Positions 1 to 5,870 of a stretch of 7,782 nt of DNA are shown here, in pieces. The notes under the pieces were generated by a model. The model ran no database searches. It was not told where the DNA came from and was given only the letters and a program-made list of their open reading frames with translations. The position numbers were made by a program, and so were the translations under genes. Location: NCBI GenBank assembly GCA_900553635.1, contig USDU01000120.1, forward strand, positions 1 to 7,782, given 5' to 3'. How positions within the stretch are numbered: position 1 is the stretch's first letter; each line of letters opens with the position of its first letter. The DNA comes from an uncultured Lachnospiraceae bacterium. GTDB lineage: Bacteria > Bacillota_A > Clostridia > Lachnospirales > Lachnospiraceae.

Positions 1-39
1 ATTCTTCTTTTGTTGCGGGCAAAAATCCCTGCTGTTTCA
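1..39 (-). CDS. Start of a probable YgiQ-family radical SAM protein (partial)
   Basis: Only the first 13 codons are inside the window; the gene runs off the left edge. The visible peptide is MKQQGFLPATKEE. A short lead-in followed by FLP and then a charged EE resembles the N-terminus of YgiQ-type radical SAM proteins, whose FLP...EEM stretch precedes a conserved GDAYVDHPSFG segment that would lie outside the window. The start is supported by a Shine-Dalgarno sequence (AGGAG) in the last codons of the upstream HAD gene, with four bases between that gene's stop and this ATG. YgiQ proteins carry a radical SAM Fe-S domain, and their reaction is not established. Thirteen residues are thin evidence, so the existence of a gene start is much surer than the family. 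Confidence 0.5.
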
Positions 40-43
40 TGTA

Positions 44-724
44 TTACTCCTGTCCTGGTACCAACGTCTCATAGGTCCCGTCCAGCACCTGATAAAAATC
101 GTGAATATAGTAATCTGCAAGCCGGCGGTTTTCAGACTGCCGATCTTTGGCATACGCGTCGTAGATCGAACATACTTTTGCTCCGGCTGCTTTCCCGGCC
201 TGGGCTCCTGCGGGTGTGTCCTCAAAGACCAGACAGTCTTCCGGTTTCGCGCCAAGCTCCGCCGCCACCTTGAGATAGATATCCGGCGCTGGTTTTCCGG
301 CCCCTGCCTCACAGGAGGTCATCAGGCACTGGAAATAAGGCGCAAGCCCCTGTCCGGCCACCACGGCGTCCAGAAGCTCCCGGCCATTGCTGGTGGCGAT
401 TCCGGCTTTGATTCCGTGTGATTTTAGGTATTCCAGAAATTCCCGCGCGCCTGGTTTTAAAGGCACTTCATGGGCGTATTTTTCTTTTGACATGGCGATC
501 CACTCGGCCTTAATCACATCCAGACTATCCGGCAGGGCGAACTGCTCTTTAAAATACGCTGCAGTCTCCGAAAAGCTCATGCCCTCGATGGCCTGCTGAA
601 GCCCGGGATAGACTGTCAGGCCATGACGGCCCAGATATTCCACGTCAATGGCTCCCCACATCCACATGGAATCTACCAGGGTTCCGTCCAGATCAAAAAG
701 AACTGCTTTTATTCCGTCCAGCAT
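44..724 (-). CDS. HAD-superfamily hydrolase, beta-phosphoglucomutase-like
   Basis: This is a 226-residue cytosolic HAD phosphatase or phosphomutase. Motif I is DLDGT at residues 11-15 (nucleophile D11, acid/base D13). The ATSN segment near 110-113 is motif II, K144 in GAGKPAPD is motif III, and E168/D169 in FEDTPAG is motif IV. The helical stretch of about 20-85 between motifs I and II fits a C1 cap, as in beta-phosphoglucomutase-like enzymes that act on small phosphorylated metabolites. The substrate cannot be read from sequence. An upstream in-frame start at 775 exists, but the start at 724 places GGAGGA six bases ahead and begins directly before the first HAD strand. The start codon lies inside the end of rsuA (16-base overlap), suggesting translational coupling. 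The last codons contain the ribosome binding site of the next gene. Confidence 0.87.
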   Translation of the reverse strand: MLDGIKAVLFDLDGTLVDSMWMWGAIDVEYLGRHGLTVYPGLQQAIEGMSFSETAAYFKEQFALPDSLDVIKAEWIAMSKEKYAHEVPLKPGAREFLEYLKSHGIKAGIATSNGRELLDAVVAGQGLAPYFQCLMTSCEAGAGKPAPDIYLKVAAELGAKPEDCLVFEDTPAGAQAGKAAGAKVCSIYDAYAKDRQSENRRLADYYIHDFYQVLDGTYETLVPGQE

Positions 725-1431
725 CCTGTCTCCTCCTTCAATTTTCGAAGTTCTTCTTCCGTAAGGGGCCTGCACGCGCCGATCTCCAGAGTCTCATCCA
801 GCTTCAGACTTCCCATGGAAAGCCGTTTCAGATACGTAACCTCACAGCCGATGACTTCGAACATCCGTTTTACCTGATGAAAGCGGCCTTCCCGAATAGT
901 CACTTCGATCTCCGATTCCGGGCCGGACTTCAGAATCCGCAGTTCCGCCGGAAGGGTCTTTTTCTCATCGCCGATATCCAGTCCCTCCAGAAAGGCCTGC
1001 ACATGTTCCGATTTCACCCGACCCTGAATTCTGGCGTAATAGGTCTTGTCCACATGGCGTTTGGGGGATAACAGGTAATGGGCCAGCTTACCGTCGTTGG
1101 TCAAAAGCAGCAGGCCTTCCGTATCCCGGTCGAGCCGTCCCACCGGGAACAAATCCGAACGAGCGTTCTCCGGCAAAAGTTCCAGCACTGTGTCGAGCTT
1201 TTTATCCTCGGTGGCGGAAATATATCCGGCAGGCTTATGCAGCATCCAGTACTCCACCCTGGAAAAGGACGCCTCTTTTCCGGCTACGCACACCACATCG
1301 CCGTCCTTTATCTTTGTCTCCGACTTTGTAACCCTTTCCCCGTTTACGGTAACTATGCAGCTTCGCAGCAATTTTTTTACTTCGCTCCGGGTTCCGTATC
1401 CCGCTTCGCAGAGATATTTGTCCAGACGCAT
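709..1431 (-). CDS. rsuA: 16S rRNA pseudouridine synthase, RsuA family
   Basis: The 240-residue protein isomerises a uridine in 16S rRNA to pseudouridine; in characterised RsuA enzymes the target is U516 (E. coli numbering). An N-terminal S4 RNA-binding domain (about 1-55, beginning MRLDKYL) is followed by the catalytic domain. GRLDRDTEG at 98-106 is the family active-site motif, with D101 as the expected nucleophile, and FHQVKRMF at 184-191 is the conserved late motif. Length and layout match Bacillus YtzG-type RsuA rather than the longer RluB. The ATG at 1431 is preferred over an upstream start at 1482 because GGAGGTGG lies just upstream and the S4 domain begins there. The start is one base past the stop of the methyltransferase gene, and the 3' end overlaps the HAD gene by 16 bases. 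Substrate assignment to U516 is by homology only. Confidence 0.9.
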   Translation of the reverse strand: MRLDKYLCEAGYGTRSEVKKLLRSCIVTVNGERVTKSETKIKDGDVVCVAGKEASFSRVEYWMLHKPAGYISATEDKKLDTVLELLPENARSDLFPVGRLDRDTEGLLLLTNDGKLAHYLLSPKRHVDKTYYARIQGRVKSEHVQAFLEGLDIGDEKKTLPAELRILKSGPESEIEVTIREGRFHQVKRMFEVIGCEVTYLKRLSMGSLKLDETLEIGACRPLTEEELRKLKEETGCWTE

Positions 1432-1432
1432 G

Positions 1433-2830
1433 CTACCACCTCCATCCGGGATAATATTTATTCTTGAGCGTACCGTTTGCAAGCTTTCCCCAGCCTAAGG
1501 GGTACCCGTCCACACAGACCAGACACCAGCCTTTCGCCCCTCGCGCTGCCAGGTCCTCCAGATCCAACGTCTCACCCTTTAAATAGCGGAATACACGTTC
1601 ATCGTCCGCTTTCAGGTCCACCGACAGGGCAAACTCCTCTTTTCGCAGATACATGGCCAGAGCCTGGCTAGGCTCAAAGCGCTTCTGTTTTACTTCGCCC
1701 AGATAGAGGCCTGTCCGCAGAAAGCGTAAGGAACGGATATTTTTATCCGTCAATGCCTCAGGCAGCACATATAATCGGCCATCGTAAAGGCGAAAACAAC
1801 GGGCGTCCCATTTCACATGCAGATCCTTTGCGAAATCCAGCCATTCCTCCGGGAGCTTTTTCAGCGCACCCTTAGAGTCTGCCTTTTCCTTGTGCTTTGG
1901 TAACGTCGCGGCAGAATTATCAGAACATACATTCTTCTGCAGTAAAGCCACGAAATGTCCTTCCCCATCTAACCGATGGGGAAACAGCCGGGCTGCGCCT
2001 GCGCAGGCCCCGAGCCCCGGTGCGAAGCCAAGCGCTTCCCGTTCCTCCGGTAATGGCAACGGCAGCAGGGTGAAGCCTTCCTCTTTTATCAGCCACTCAA
2101 TGGTTTCCTCATTTTCATGTTTCGAAAAGGTGCAGGTGGAATAGACTAACTGTCCGCCCGGACGCAGCAGCTTCGCCGCCGCAGTCACCACGGTTCTCTG
2201 AATTTCCGCATAATAATCCGGTCCCTTTTCCAGCCAGTCCTTCACCATGGACGGTTCCTTCCGGAACATGCCCTCGCCGGAGCAGGGGGCGTCCACGAGA
2301 ATCTTGTCAAACCAGCCTTCGAAATAGGTAAGAAGCCGCTCGGGCGTCTCGCTGGTTACGAGAATATTGCCGGCGCCAAAGAGCTCCAGATTTTTAAGCA
2401 GGGCTTTTGCCCGGGAATTACTGATGTCGTTGGCAACCAGAACGCCCGTTCCACGCAGCTTTGCCGCCAGCTCCGTGGCCTTTCCGCCGGGGGCTGCGCA
2501 GAGATCCAGTACCCGGTCTCCTTCTTCGATGGGCAGACAGGCTGCCGGTGTCATGGCGCTGGGCTCCTGAAGATAATAAAGCCCGGCCGCATAGTACGGA
2601 TGCTTCGATGCCTGCGCCTGTTCCTCCAGATAGAAGCCGTTTCGGGTCCAGGGAACCGCACGCAAAGAAAAGGCCGAAAGAGCCTGAAACTCCTCCGGAC
2701 GCAGCTTCCCTGTATTAACACGAAGGCCGCGAAAGCCCTCGTTATGTTCATAGCTTTTCTCCCAGGCATCATATTCATCGCCCAGGAGTTCTCTCATTTC
2801 CTGTAAAAAGGATTCCGGTAATTGTAACAT
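1433..2830 (-). CDS. rsmF: RsmF-like rRNA cytosine-C5 methyltransferase (RsmB/NOP family)
   Basis: The 465-residue SAM-dependent methyltransferase is predicted to make 5-methylcytidine in rRNA. The N-terminal part (about 1-95) includes the NOP-family LRVNT segment at 36-40. The Rossmann domain has DLCAAPGGKA at 109-118 for SAM binding, the PCSGEGMFR motif with C183, and the STCTF motif with C233, the expected nucleophile; C183 is the release cysteine. A charged, low-complexity linker at about 301-325 leads to a C-terminal domain (about 330-465) of the type appended to RsmF proteins for RNA binding. Its start codon directly abuts the relQ stop (TAAATG), with GGAGGAA supplied by the final relQ codons, so translation is probably coupled. 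It is followed by rsuA after one base, so two rRNA modifiers are made together. The exact rRNA position modified cannot be deduced, and bacterial RsmF-like enzymes differ in site specificity. Confidence 0.88.
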   Translation of the reverse strand: MLQLPESFLQEMRELLGDEYDAWEKSYEHNEGFRGLRVNTGKLRPEEFQALSAFSLRAVPWTRNGFYLEEQAQASKHPYYAAGLYYLQEPSAMTPAACLPIEEGDRVLDLCAAPGGKATELAAKLRGTGVLVANDISNSRAKALLKNLELFGAGNILVTSETPERLLTYFEGWFDKILVDAPCSGEGMFRKEPSMVKDWLEKGPDYYAEIQRTVVTAAAKLLRPGGQLVYSTCTFSKHENEETIEWLIKEEGFTLLPLPLPEEREALGFAPGLGACAGAARLFPHRLDGEGHFVALLQKNVCSDNSAATLPKHKEKADSKGALKKLPEEWLDFAKDLHVKWDARCFRLYDGRLYVLPEALTDKNIRSLRFLRTGLYLGEVKQKRFEPSQALAMYLRKEEFALSVDLKADDERVFRYLKGETLDLEDLAARGAKGWCLVCVDGYPLGWGKLANGTLKNKYYPGWRW

Positions 2831-3643
2831 TTATTCCTCCGTAGGAAGCGACTGGGCCCGATAGCCCTCCGCAATCATATCCAGCTGTCGGTCGAAGCGC
2901 TCCAGCTGATCGATGTCATTCATGGCGTAGATTCGGTAAAATTCGTCCTGAATCTTTAGGATCTCCCGCTTATTGGCCACCCGGTACAGGTTCTGGATAT
3001 TGTTCAGGATATCCGCCACGATGTTCGCCTGAATCCGGAAGGAGATCTGCGCGTCCATGATCTCGCTGCGCACCGTGGACATCTCATTATCCAGGGTGAT
3101 GATGGCGTCCGCCGCGCTTAAAAGCCGCTCTTTGATATGCTCCGGGATATTCCGCTTGTACTTATACTGGAGGGAATGCTCCACCGTGGCCCAGAAATTC
3201 ATGGCCATGGTGCGGATCTGCACCTCCATCTGCAGGCGCTTGGGGCCATCCAGGGTATCGACGGTATAGTAAAGAATGATGTGATAGCTGCGGTAACCAC
3301 TGCTCTTCATTTCCCGTATGTAATCCCGCTCCTGCTTGATCTCCATATCCTTGCGGCCCCGGATAATCTCCACGACCTTATCGATGTCCTCCACGAACTG
3401 GCAGATGATGCGGATACCGGCCAGATCGTAGATCTTCTCCTCGATATCCTCCAGATCAATTTTCTTCTTCTGGCACTTATCCAGAATACTGGAAATGGTC
3501 TTGACCCGGCCATCCACCTGCTCGATGGGACAGTAAAGTCCCCGATCCCGGTGCTCCTTGATCAGGTGGTTAAACTTAGTCATGACCTCCTTGACCGCCA
3601 GCTCATAGGGATTTAAAATCTCCCGCCACAATTGTATTTCCAT
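2831..3643 (-). CDS. relQ: Small alarmone synthetase, RelQ-type (p)ppGpp synthetase
   Basis: This is a 270-residue stand-alone RelA/SpoT synthetase domain that transfers pyrophosphate from ATP to GTP or GDP, making (p)ppGpp in the cytosol; there is no hydrolase, TGS or ACT domain. Visible motifs are GRVK at 45-48, DLAGIRI at 73-79 (D73 a likely metal ligand), RDYI at 107-110, GYRSYH at 116-121, and MEVQIRT at 139-145 with E140 as the likely catalytic glutamate, followed by MNFWATVEHS. It aligns without gaps to the first 50 residues of Bacillus YjbM/RelQ as I recall it, but that protein is about 211 residues. The extra 60 or so at the C-terminus (about 205-270) look helical and charged. A good Shine-Dalgarno sequence (AAGGAGAGG) precedes the ATG. 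It lies 13 bases after the M23 gene and abuts rsmF. The catalytic class is sure; the role of the tail is unknown. Confidence 0.93.
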   Translation of the reverse strand: MEIQLWREILNPYELAVKEVMTKFNHLIKEHRDRGLYCPIEQVDGRVKTISSILDKCQKKKIDLEDIEEKIYDLAGIRIICQFVEDIDKVVEIIRGRKDMEIKQERDYIREMKSSGYRSYHIILYYTVDTLDGPKRLQMEVQIRTMAMNFWATVEHSLQYKYKRNIPEHIKERLLSAADAIITLDNEMSTVRSEIMDAQISFRIQANIVADILNNIQNLYRVANKREILKIQDEFYRIYAMNDIDQLERFDRQLDMIAEGYRAQSLPTEE

Positions 3644-3656
3644 ATACCTCTCCTTT

Positions 3657-4337
3657 TCAGCCGGACGCGCCCCGGGATACCGTCAGCCGGCAGTTTTCCA
3701 GATAGCGCAGAAACCAGTAGGGATTCACTGCCAGTTCCGCAAACTCTTCATTTCGAAGATAGATCCCCAGATGCAGATGCACCGGGAACTGACCGGAAGT
3801 ACCCTCCTGCTTTCCGTAGCCCGTATCGCCCATATAGCCCAGAAGCTGCCCCGCATTTATGACGTCGCCTTTCTGGAACTCCTCCGCGTAGGAGGAAAGA
3901 TGGGCATAATAAAAATATACGTCGTGGATGCTCCGGACACCGATTCGCCAGCCGCCCTTTTCCAGCCAGCCGACGCTCTCCACCGTACCGTCTGAGATAC
4001 TGATCACCGGATACACCCCGCCTTCGTTCTCCGGCGGCATCAGATCCGTTCCCTCATGGCCGCGTGTTCCGCCATAGGTACGCTCGAAAAGCCAGCTGTT
4101 CTCATAAGTAACGGATAGGTTTTCCTCTTTCCACTGGGGAATCGGAAAATATTCCAGATCTTTCCAGATATTTTCATACAGCTCATAATAACGCCGCGCA
4201 GTTTCCTCCGGGCGCTCCTGCGCCTGAGCCGTCTTAAAAAGTCCGGCCTGTCTCCGGATATGTTCTTCCGTACCCAGAATCAACAGACCAAGACCCAGCA
4301 GCAGTAACCAAGACCCCGCAGCTGAAAGCTTACGCAT
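3657..4337 (-). CDS. Membrane-anchored M23 (LytM) family metallopeptidase
   Basis: The 226-residue protein has a short basic N-terminus and one hydrophobic segment at about 8-22, predicted to anchor it with the rest outside the membrane. The LytM zinc motifs are complete: H94 and D98 in the GHEGTD segment, H146 in YAHLS, and H187/H189 in VHLHLG. H94, D98 and H189 are the expected zinc ligands; H146 and H187 are catalytic. An active peptidoglycan endopeptidase is therefore likely, though some family members act on other peptides. There is no LysM, SH3 or long coiled coil. The ATG at 4337 is the first in-frame start after a stop four codons upstream. Its GGAG sits 12 bases away, which is long, and an overlapping mini-ORF is better placed to use it. 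It is followed by relQ after 13 bases, so stress-nucleotide synthesis and cell-wall hydrolysis may share a transcript. Confidence 0.88.
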   Translation of the reverse strand: MRKLSAAGSWLLLLGLGLLILGTEEHIRRQAGLFKTAQAQERPEETARRYYELYENIWKDLEYFPIPQWKEENLSVTYENSWLFERTYGGTRGHEGTDLMPPENEGGVYPVISISDGTVESVGWLEKGGWRIGVRSIHDVYFYYAHLSSYAEEFQKGDVINAGQLLGYMGDTGYGKQEGTSGQFPVHLHLGIYLRNEEFAELAVNPYWFLRYLENCRLTVSRGASG

Positions 4338-4353
4338 CCCGCATCTTCACTCC
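4330..4353 (-). promoter_or_regulatory. Ribosome binding site and 4-codon mini-ORF overlapping the M23 start
   Basis: On the minus strand GGAG at 4353-4350 is five bases from an ATG at 4344, ideal spacing, but that ATG opens only ATG CGG GAT GCG TAA (4344-4330). The real M23 ATG (4337-4335) lies inside this mini-ORF in another frame, 12 bases from the same GGAG. Ribosomes ending at the mini-ORF stop would be next to the M23 start and could re-initiate. The sequence is seen directly; its use in translation is inferred. The GATGCG word occurs three times within 24 bases here. Confidence 0.35.
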
Positions 4354-4375
4354 GCATCAAAAATGCTTACTAAAT

Positions 4376-4404
4376 ATTCTATGTTTAGCGCAGCTCTTTT
4401 AGAA
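4376..4404 (-). promoter_or_regulatory. Weak sigma-A-like promoter candidate ahead of the M23 gene
   Basis: On the minus strand TTCTAA (4404-4399) and TAGAAT (4381-4376) are separated by 17 bases and would start transcription near 4369, inside the 47-base gap between pepD and the M23 gene. The -10 matches the consensus at five of six positions; the -35 matches at only three. The -35 lies in the last codons of pepD. There is no terminator-like hairpin with a T-run in the gap, so read-through from pepD is also possible. Confidence 0.22.
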
Positions 4405-5833
4405 CCTCTACCACAAATTCATAGATCCGCTTTGTAGAAGAAATACTTAAGCGCTCCTTCGGCGTATGGATATCATACAGATTCGGTCCGATGGAGACAC
4501 AGTCCAGGCCTTCCATCTTGCCGCTGAACAGACCGCACTCCAGGCCTGCGTGGATGGCCATAACTTTCGGATTCCGGTCATACATTTTCTTAAATACAGA
4601 CACACAGGTATCCCGAAGTTCGGACTCATGACGGTACTCCCATCCCGGATAGGAGCCCTTCTCCTCGTAGGTTCCGCCCAGGAACTCCACACAGTGGCGG
4701 AGACGGTCGCCCAGCTCCTGCTTCTCGGATTCAATGGAACTTCGGATGCTGAAGGTGGCGGTCGCCTCTTCGTTGGTAAGACGTAAGATGCCCAGGTTCA
4801 GGGACGTCTGTACCAGTCCCGGGATATCCATGCTGTCCTTGATGACGCCGTTGGGCACCATATGAAGCACATACATCAGGATGGCCGCGCACTTGGGCGT
4901 CAGGGCCTGATCGCTTGCCTTTCCTTCGGATACGAAGCTTACGGTTACACCTGCGTCGCTTGCCGCAAACTCAGTCTTGTAAATGGCGTCGAGGGTATTC
5001 AGACGCTCTTCAAAGGCCTGACATTCCTCCTCCGGCACATACAGTACCGCTTTCGTGCTGCGCGGAATCGCATTGTCCATGAGACCGCCGGACAGCCCGG
5101 CAATCCGGAAATTCACCACCTCGTCCAACCAGCAGAGCGCTCTGCCCATGAGAATATTGGAATTGCCGTGCTCTTTATGAATCTCTGCTCCGGAGTGACC
5201 GCCCTGAAGACCGTCTACGGTTACGGTGTAGCGTACGCCCTCAGTCTCCTGATAGACCGCCGGGATATGCAGAATGCCGTCCATGCCACCGGCGCAGCTC
5301 ACGGTAAAGATACCCTCCTCCTCGGAGTCGATGTTGATAAGTCTGCGCCCCTTCATATGAGAAGCATCAAAATCCTTGGCGCCCAGAAGACCCACCTCTT
5401 CTCCGGTGGTAAACAGACACTCCAGACGGGGATGGGACAGGCTGTCGTCATCCAGAATCGCCAGTGCGATAGCGACCGCGATGCCGTCGTCGCCGCCCAG
5501 GGTCGTGCCCTTCGCGTAGATAAAATCGCCGTCTACGGCCACGTCCAGGGGATCCTTCGCGAAATCAATAGTACAGTCCGCCTCTTTCTCGCATACCATA
5601 TCCAGATGCCCCTGGATGATGACGGTGGGTGCGTCCTCGTAACCTGCGGAAGCCTCTTTAACGATGACTACATTGTTGAACTCGTCCCGGGACGCGGATA
5701 GTCCGCGCTTCTTCGCGAATTCCATACAATATTCTGCCGCGCCGGCCTCATTTCCCGATCCTCTCGGAATCTGTGTCAGATCCTCAAAATATTCAAATAC
5801 CTTCTTCGGCTCTAATCCTTCCAAAACTCGCAT
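4385..5833 (-). CDS. pepD: Aminoacyl-histidine dipeptidase PepD (M20 family)
   Basis: The 482-residue cytosolic metallopeptidase hydrolyses dipeptides such as carnosine-like Xaa-His, feeding amino-acid recycling. The full M20 dizinc set is visible: H76 and D78 in GHLDMV, D115 in LGGDDGIAV, the E145/E146 pair in TTGEEVG, D169 in NIDSEEE and H456 in DIHTPKE. These match the spacing in E. coli PepD closely, with E145 as catalytic base. GGHSG at 211-215 lies in the lid/dimerisation domain. Length is normal for the family. An upstream in-frame ATG at 5854 has no Shine-Dalgarno sequence, whereas the ATG at 5833 follows AAGGAGGAA at perfect distance, so 5833 is chosen. The gene is divergent from ylbJ with 31 bases between starts, so its promoter must overlap the first codons of ylbJ; I found no convincing -10/-35 pair there. 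Confidence 0.94.
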   Translation of the reverse strand: MRVLEGLEPKKVFEYFEDLTQIPRGSGNEAGAAEYCMEFAKKRGLSASRDEFNNVVIVKEASAGYEDAPTVIIQGHLDMVCEKEADCTIDFAKDPLDVAVDGDFIYAKGTTLGGDDGIAVAIALAILDDDSLSHPRLECLFTTGEEVGLLGAKDFDASHMKGRRLINIDSEEEGIFTVSCAGGMDGILHIPAVYQETEGVRYTVTVDGLQGGHSGAEIHKEHGNSNILMGRALCWLDEVVNFRIAGLSGGLMDNAIPRSTKAVLYVPEEECQAFEERLNTLDAIYKTEFAASDAGVTVSFVSEGKASDQALTPKCAAILMYVLHMVPNGVIKDSMDIPGLVQTSLNLGILRLTNEEATATFSIRSSIESEKQELGDRLRHCVEFLGGTYEEKGSYPGWEYRHESELRDTCVSVFKKMYDRNPKVMAIHAGLECGLFSGKMEGLDCVSIGPNLYDIHTPKERLSISSTKRIYEFVVEVLKELR

Positions 5834-5859
5834 ATTGTTCCTCCTTGCTCTCATATAGA
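5830..5859 (+). promoter_or_regulatory. Sigma-E-like sporulation promoter candidate for ylbJ
   Basis: GCATATT (5830-5836) fits the Bacillus sigma-E -35 consensus KMATATT at every position. A 15-base spacer leads to CATATAGA (5852-5859), matching CATACAHT at five of eight positions. The spacing is correct for sigma-E, and B. subtilis ylbJ belongs to the mother-cell sporulation programme. Transcription would begin around 5866, essentially at the annotated start codon, implying a leaderless message or use of the ATG at 5886. The -35 covers the pepD start codon on the other strand. The match is to a consensus recalled from Bacillus and could be chance in this AT-rich gap. Confidence 0.4.
5838..5846 (-). 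promoter_or_regulatory. Ribosome binding site that fixes the pepD start
   Basis: The minus strand reads AAGGAGGAA here, a near-perfect anti-16S match, four bases from the ATG at 5833 when the whole match is counted. It excludes the longer frame beginning at 5854, which has no such site and would place this sequence inside the coding region. Confidence 0.8.
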
Positions 5860-5870
5860 TTTCTATGAGA
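5849..5870. repeat. Inverted repeat in the divergent pepD-ylbJ gap
   Basis: TCTCATA (5849-5855) and TATGAGA (5864-5870) are perfect 7-base inverted arms around an 8-base spacer. The right arm contains the ylbJ ATG, and the left arm overlaps the sigma-E-like -10. It could be an operator shared by both divergent genes, or a hairpin covering the ylbJ start if transcription begins further upstream. No known regulator motif is recognised, and short AT-rich repeats of this size arise by chance. Confidence 0.35.

Noticed and set aside
725..775. Longer N-terminus for the HAD protein starting at 775
   Set aside because: The extra 17 residues precede the first HAD strand and overlap rsuA further, while GGAGGA is positioned for the ATG at 724.
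1432..1482. Longer N-terminus for RsuA starting at 1482
   Set aside because: The strong GGAGGTGG site and the start of the S4 domain both point to the ATG at 1431.
1097..1498. Plus-strand open frame of 133 codons antisense to rsuA
   Set aside because: rsuA has its S4 and catalytic motifs in this interval; the antisense product is an unrecognisable Ser-rich sequence.
3137..3616. Plus-strand open frame of 159 codons antisense to relQ
   Set aside because: It is opposite the conserved synthetase motifs, rich in Leu/His/Asp from reverse reading of common codons, and has no credible domain.
4862..5701. Long plus-strand open frame of 279 codons antisense to pepD
   Set aside because: It lies entirely inside pepD, whose active-site residues are all present. 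The product has no recognisable domain, and the frame looks like a by-product of pepD codon use.
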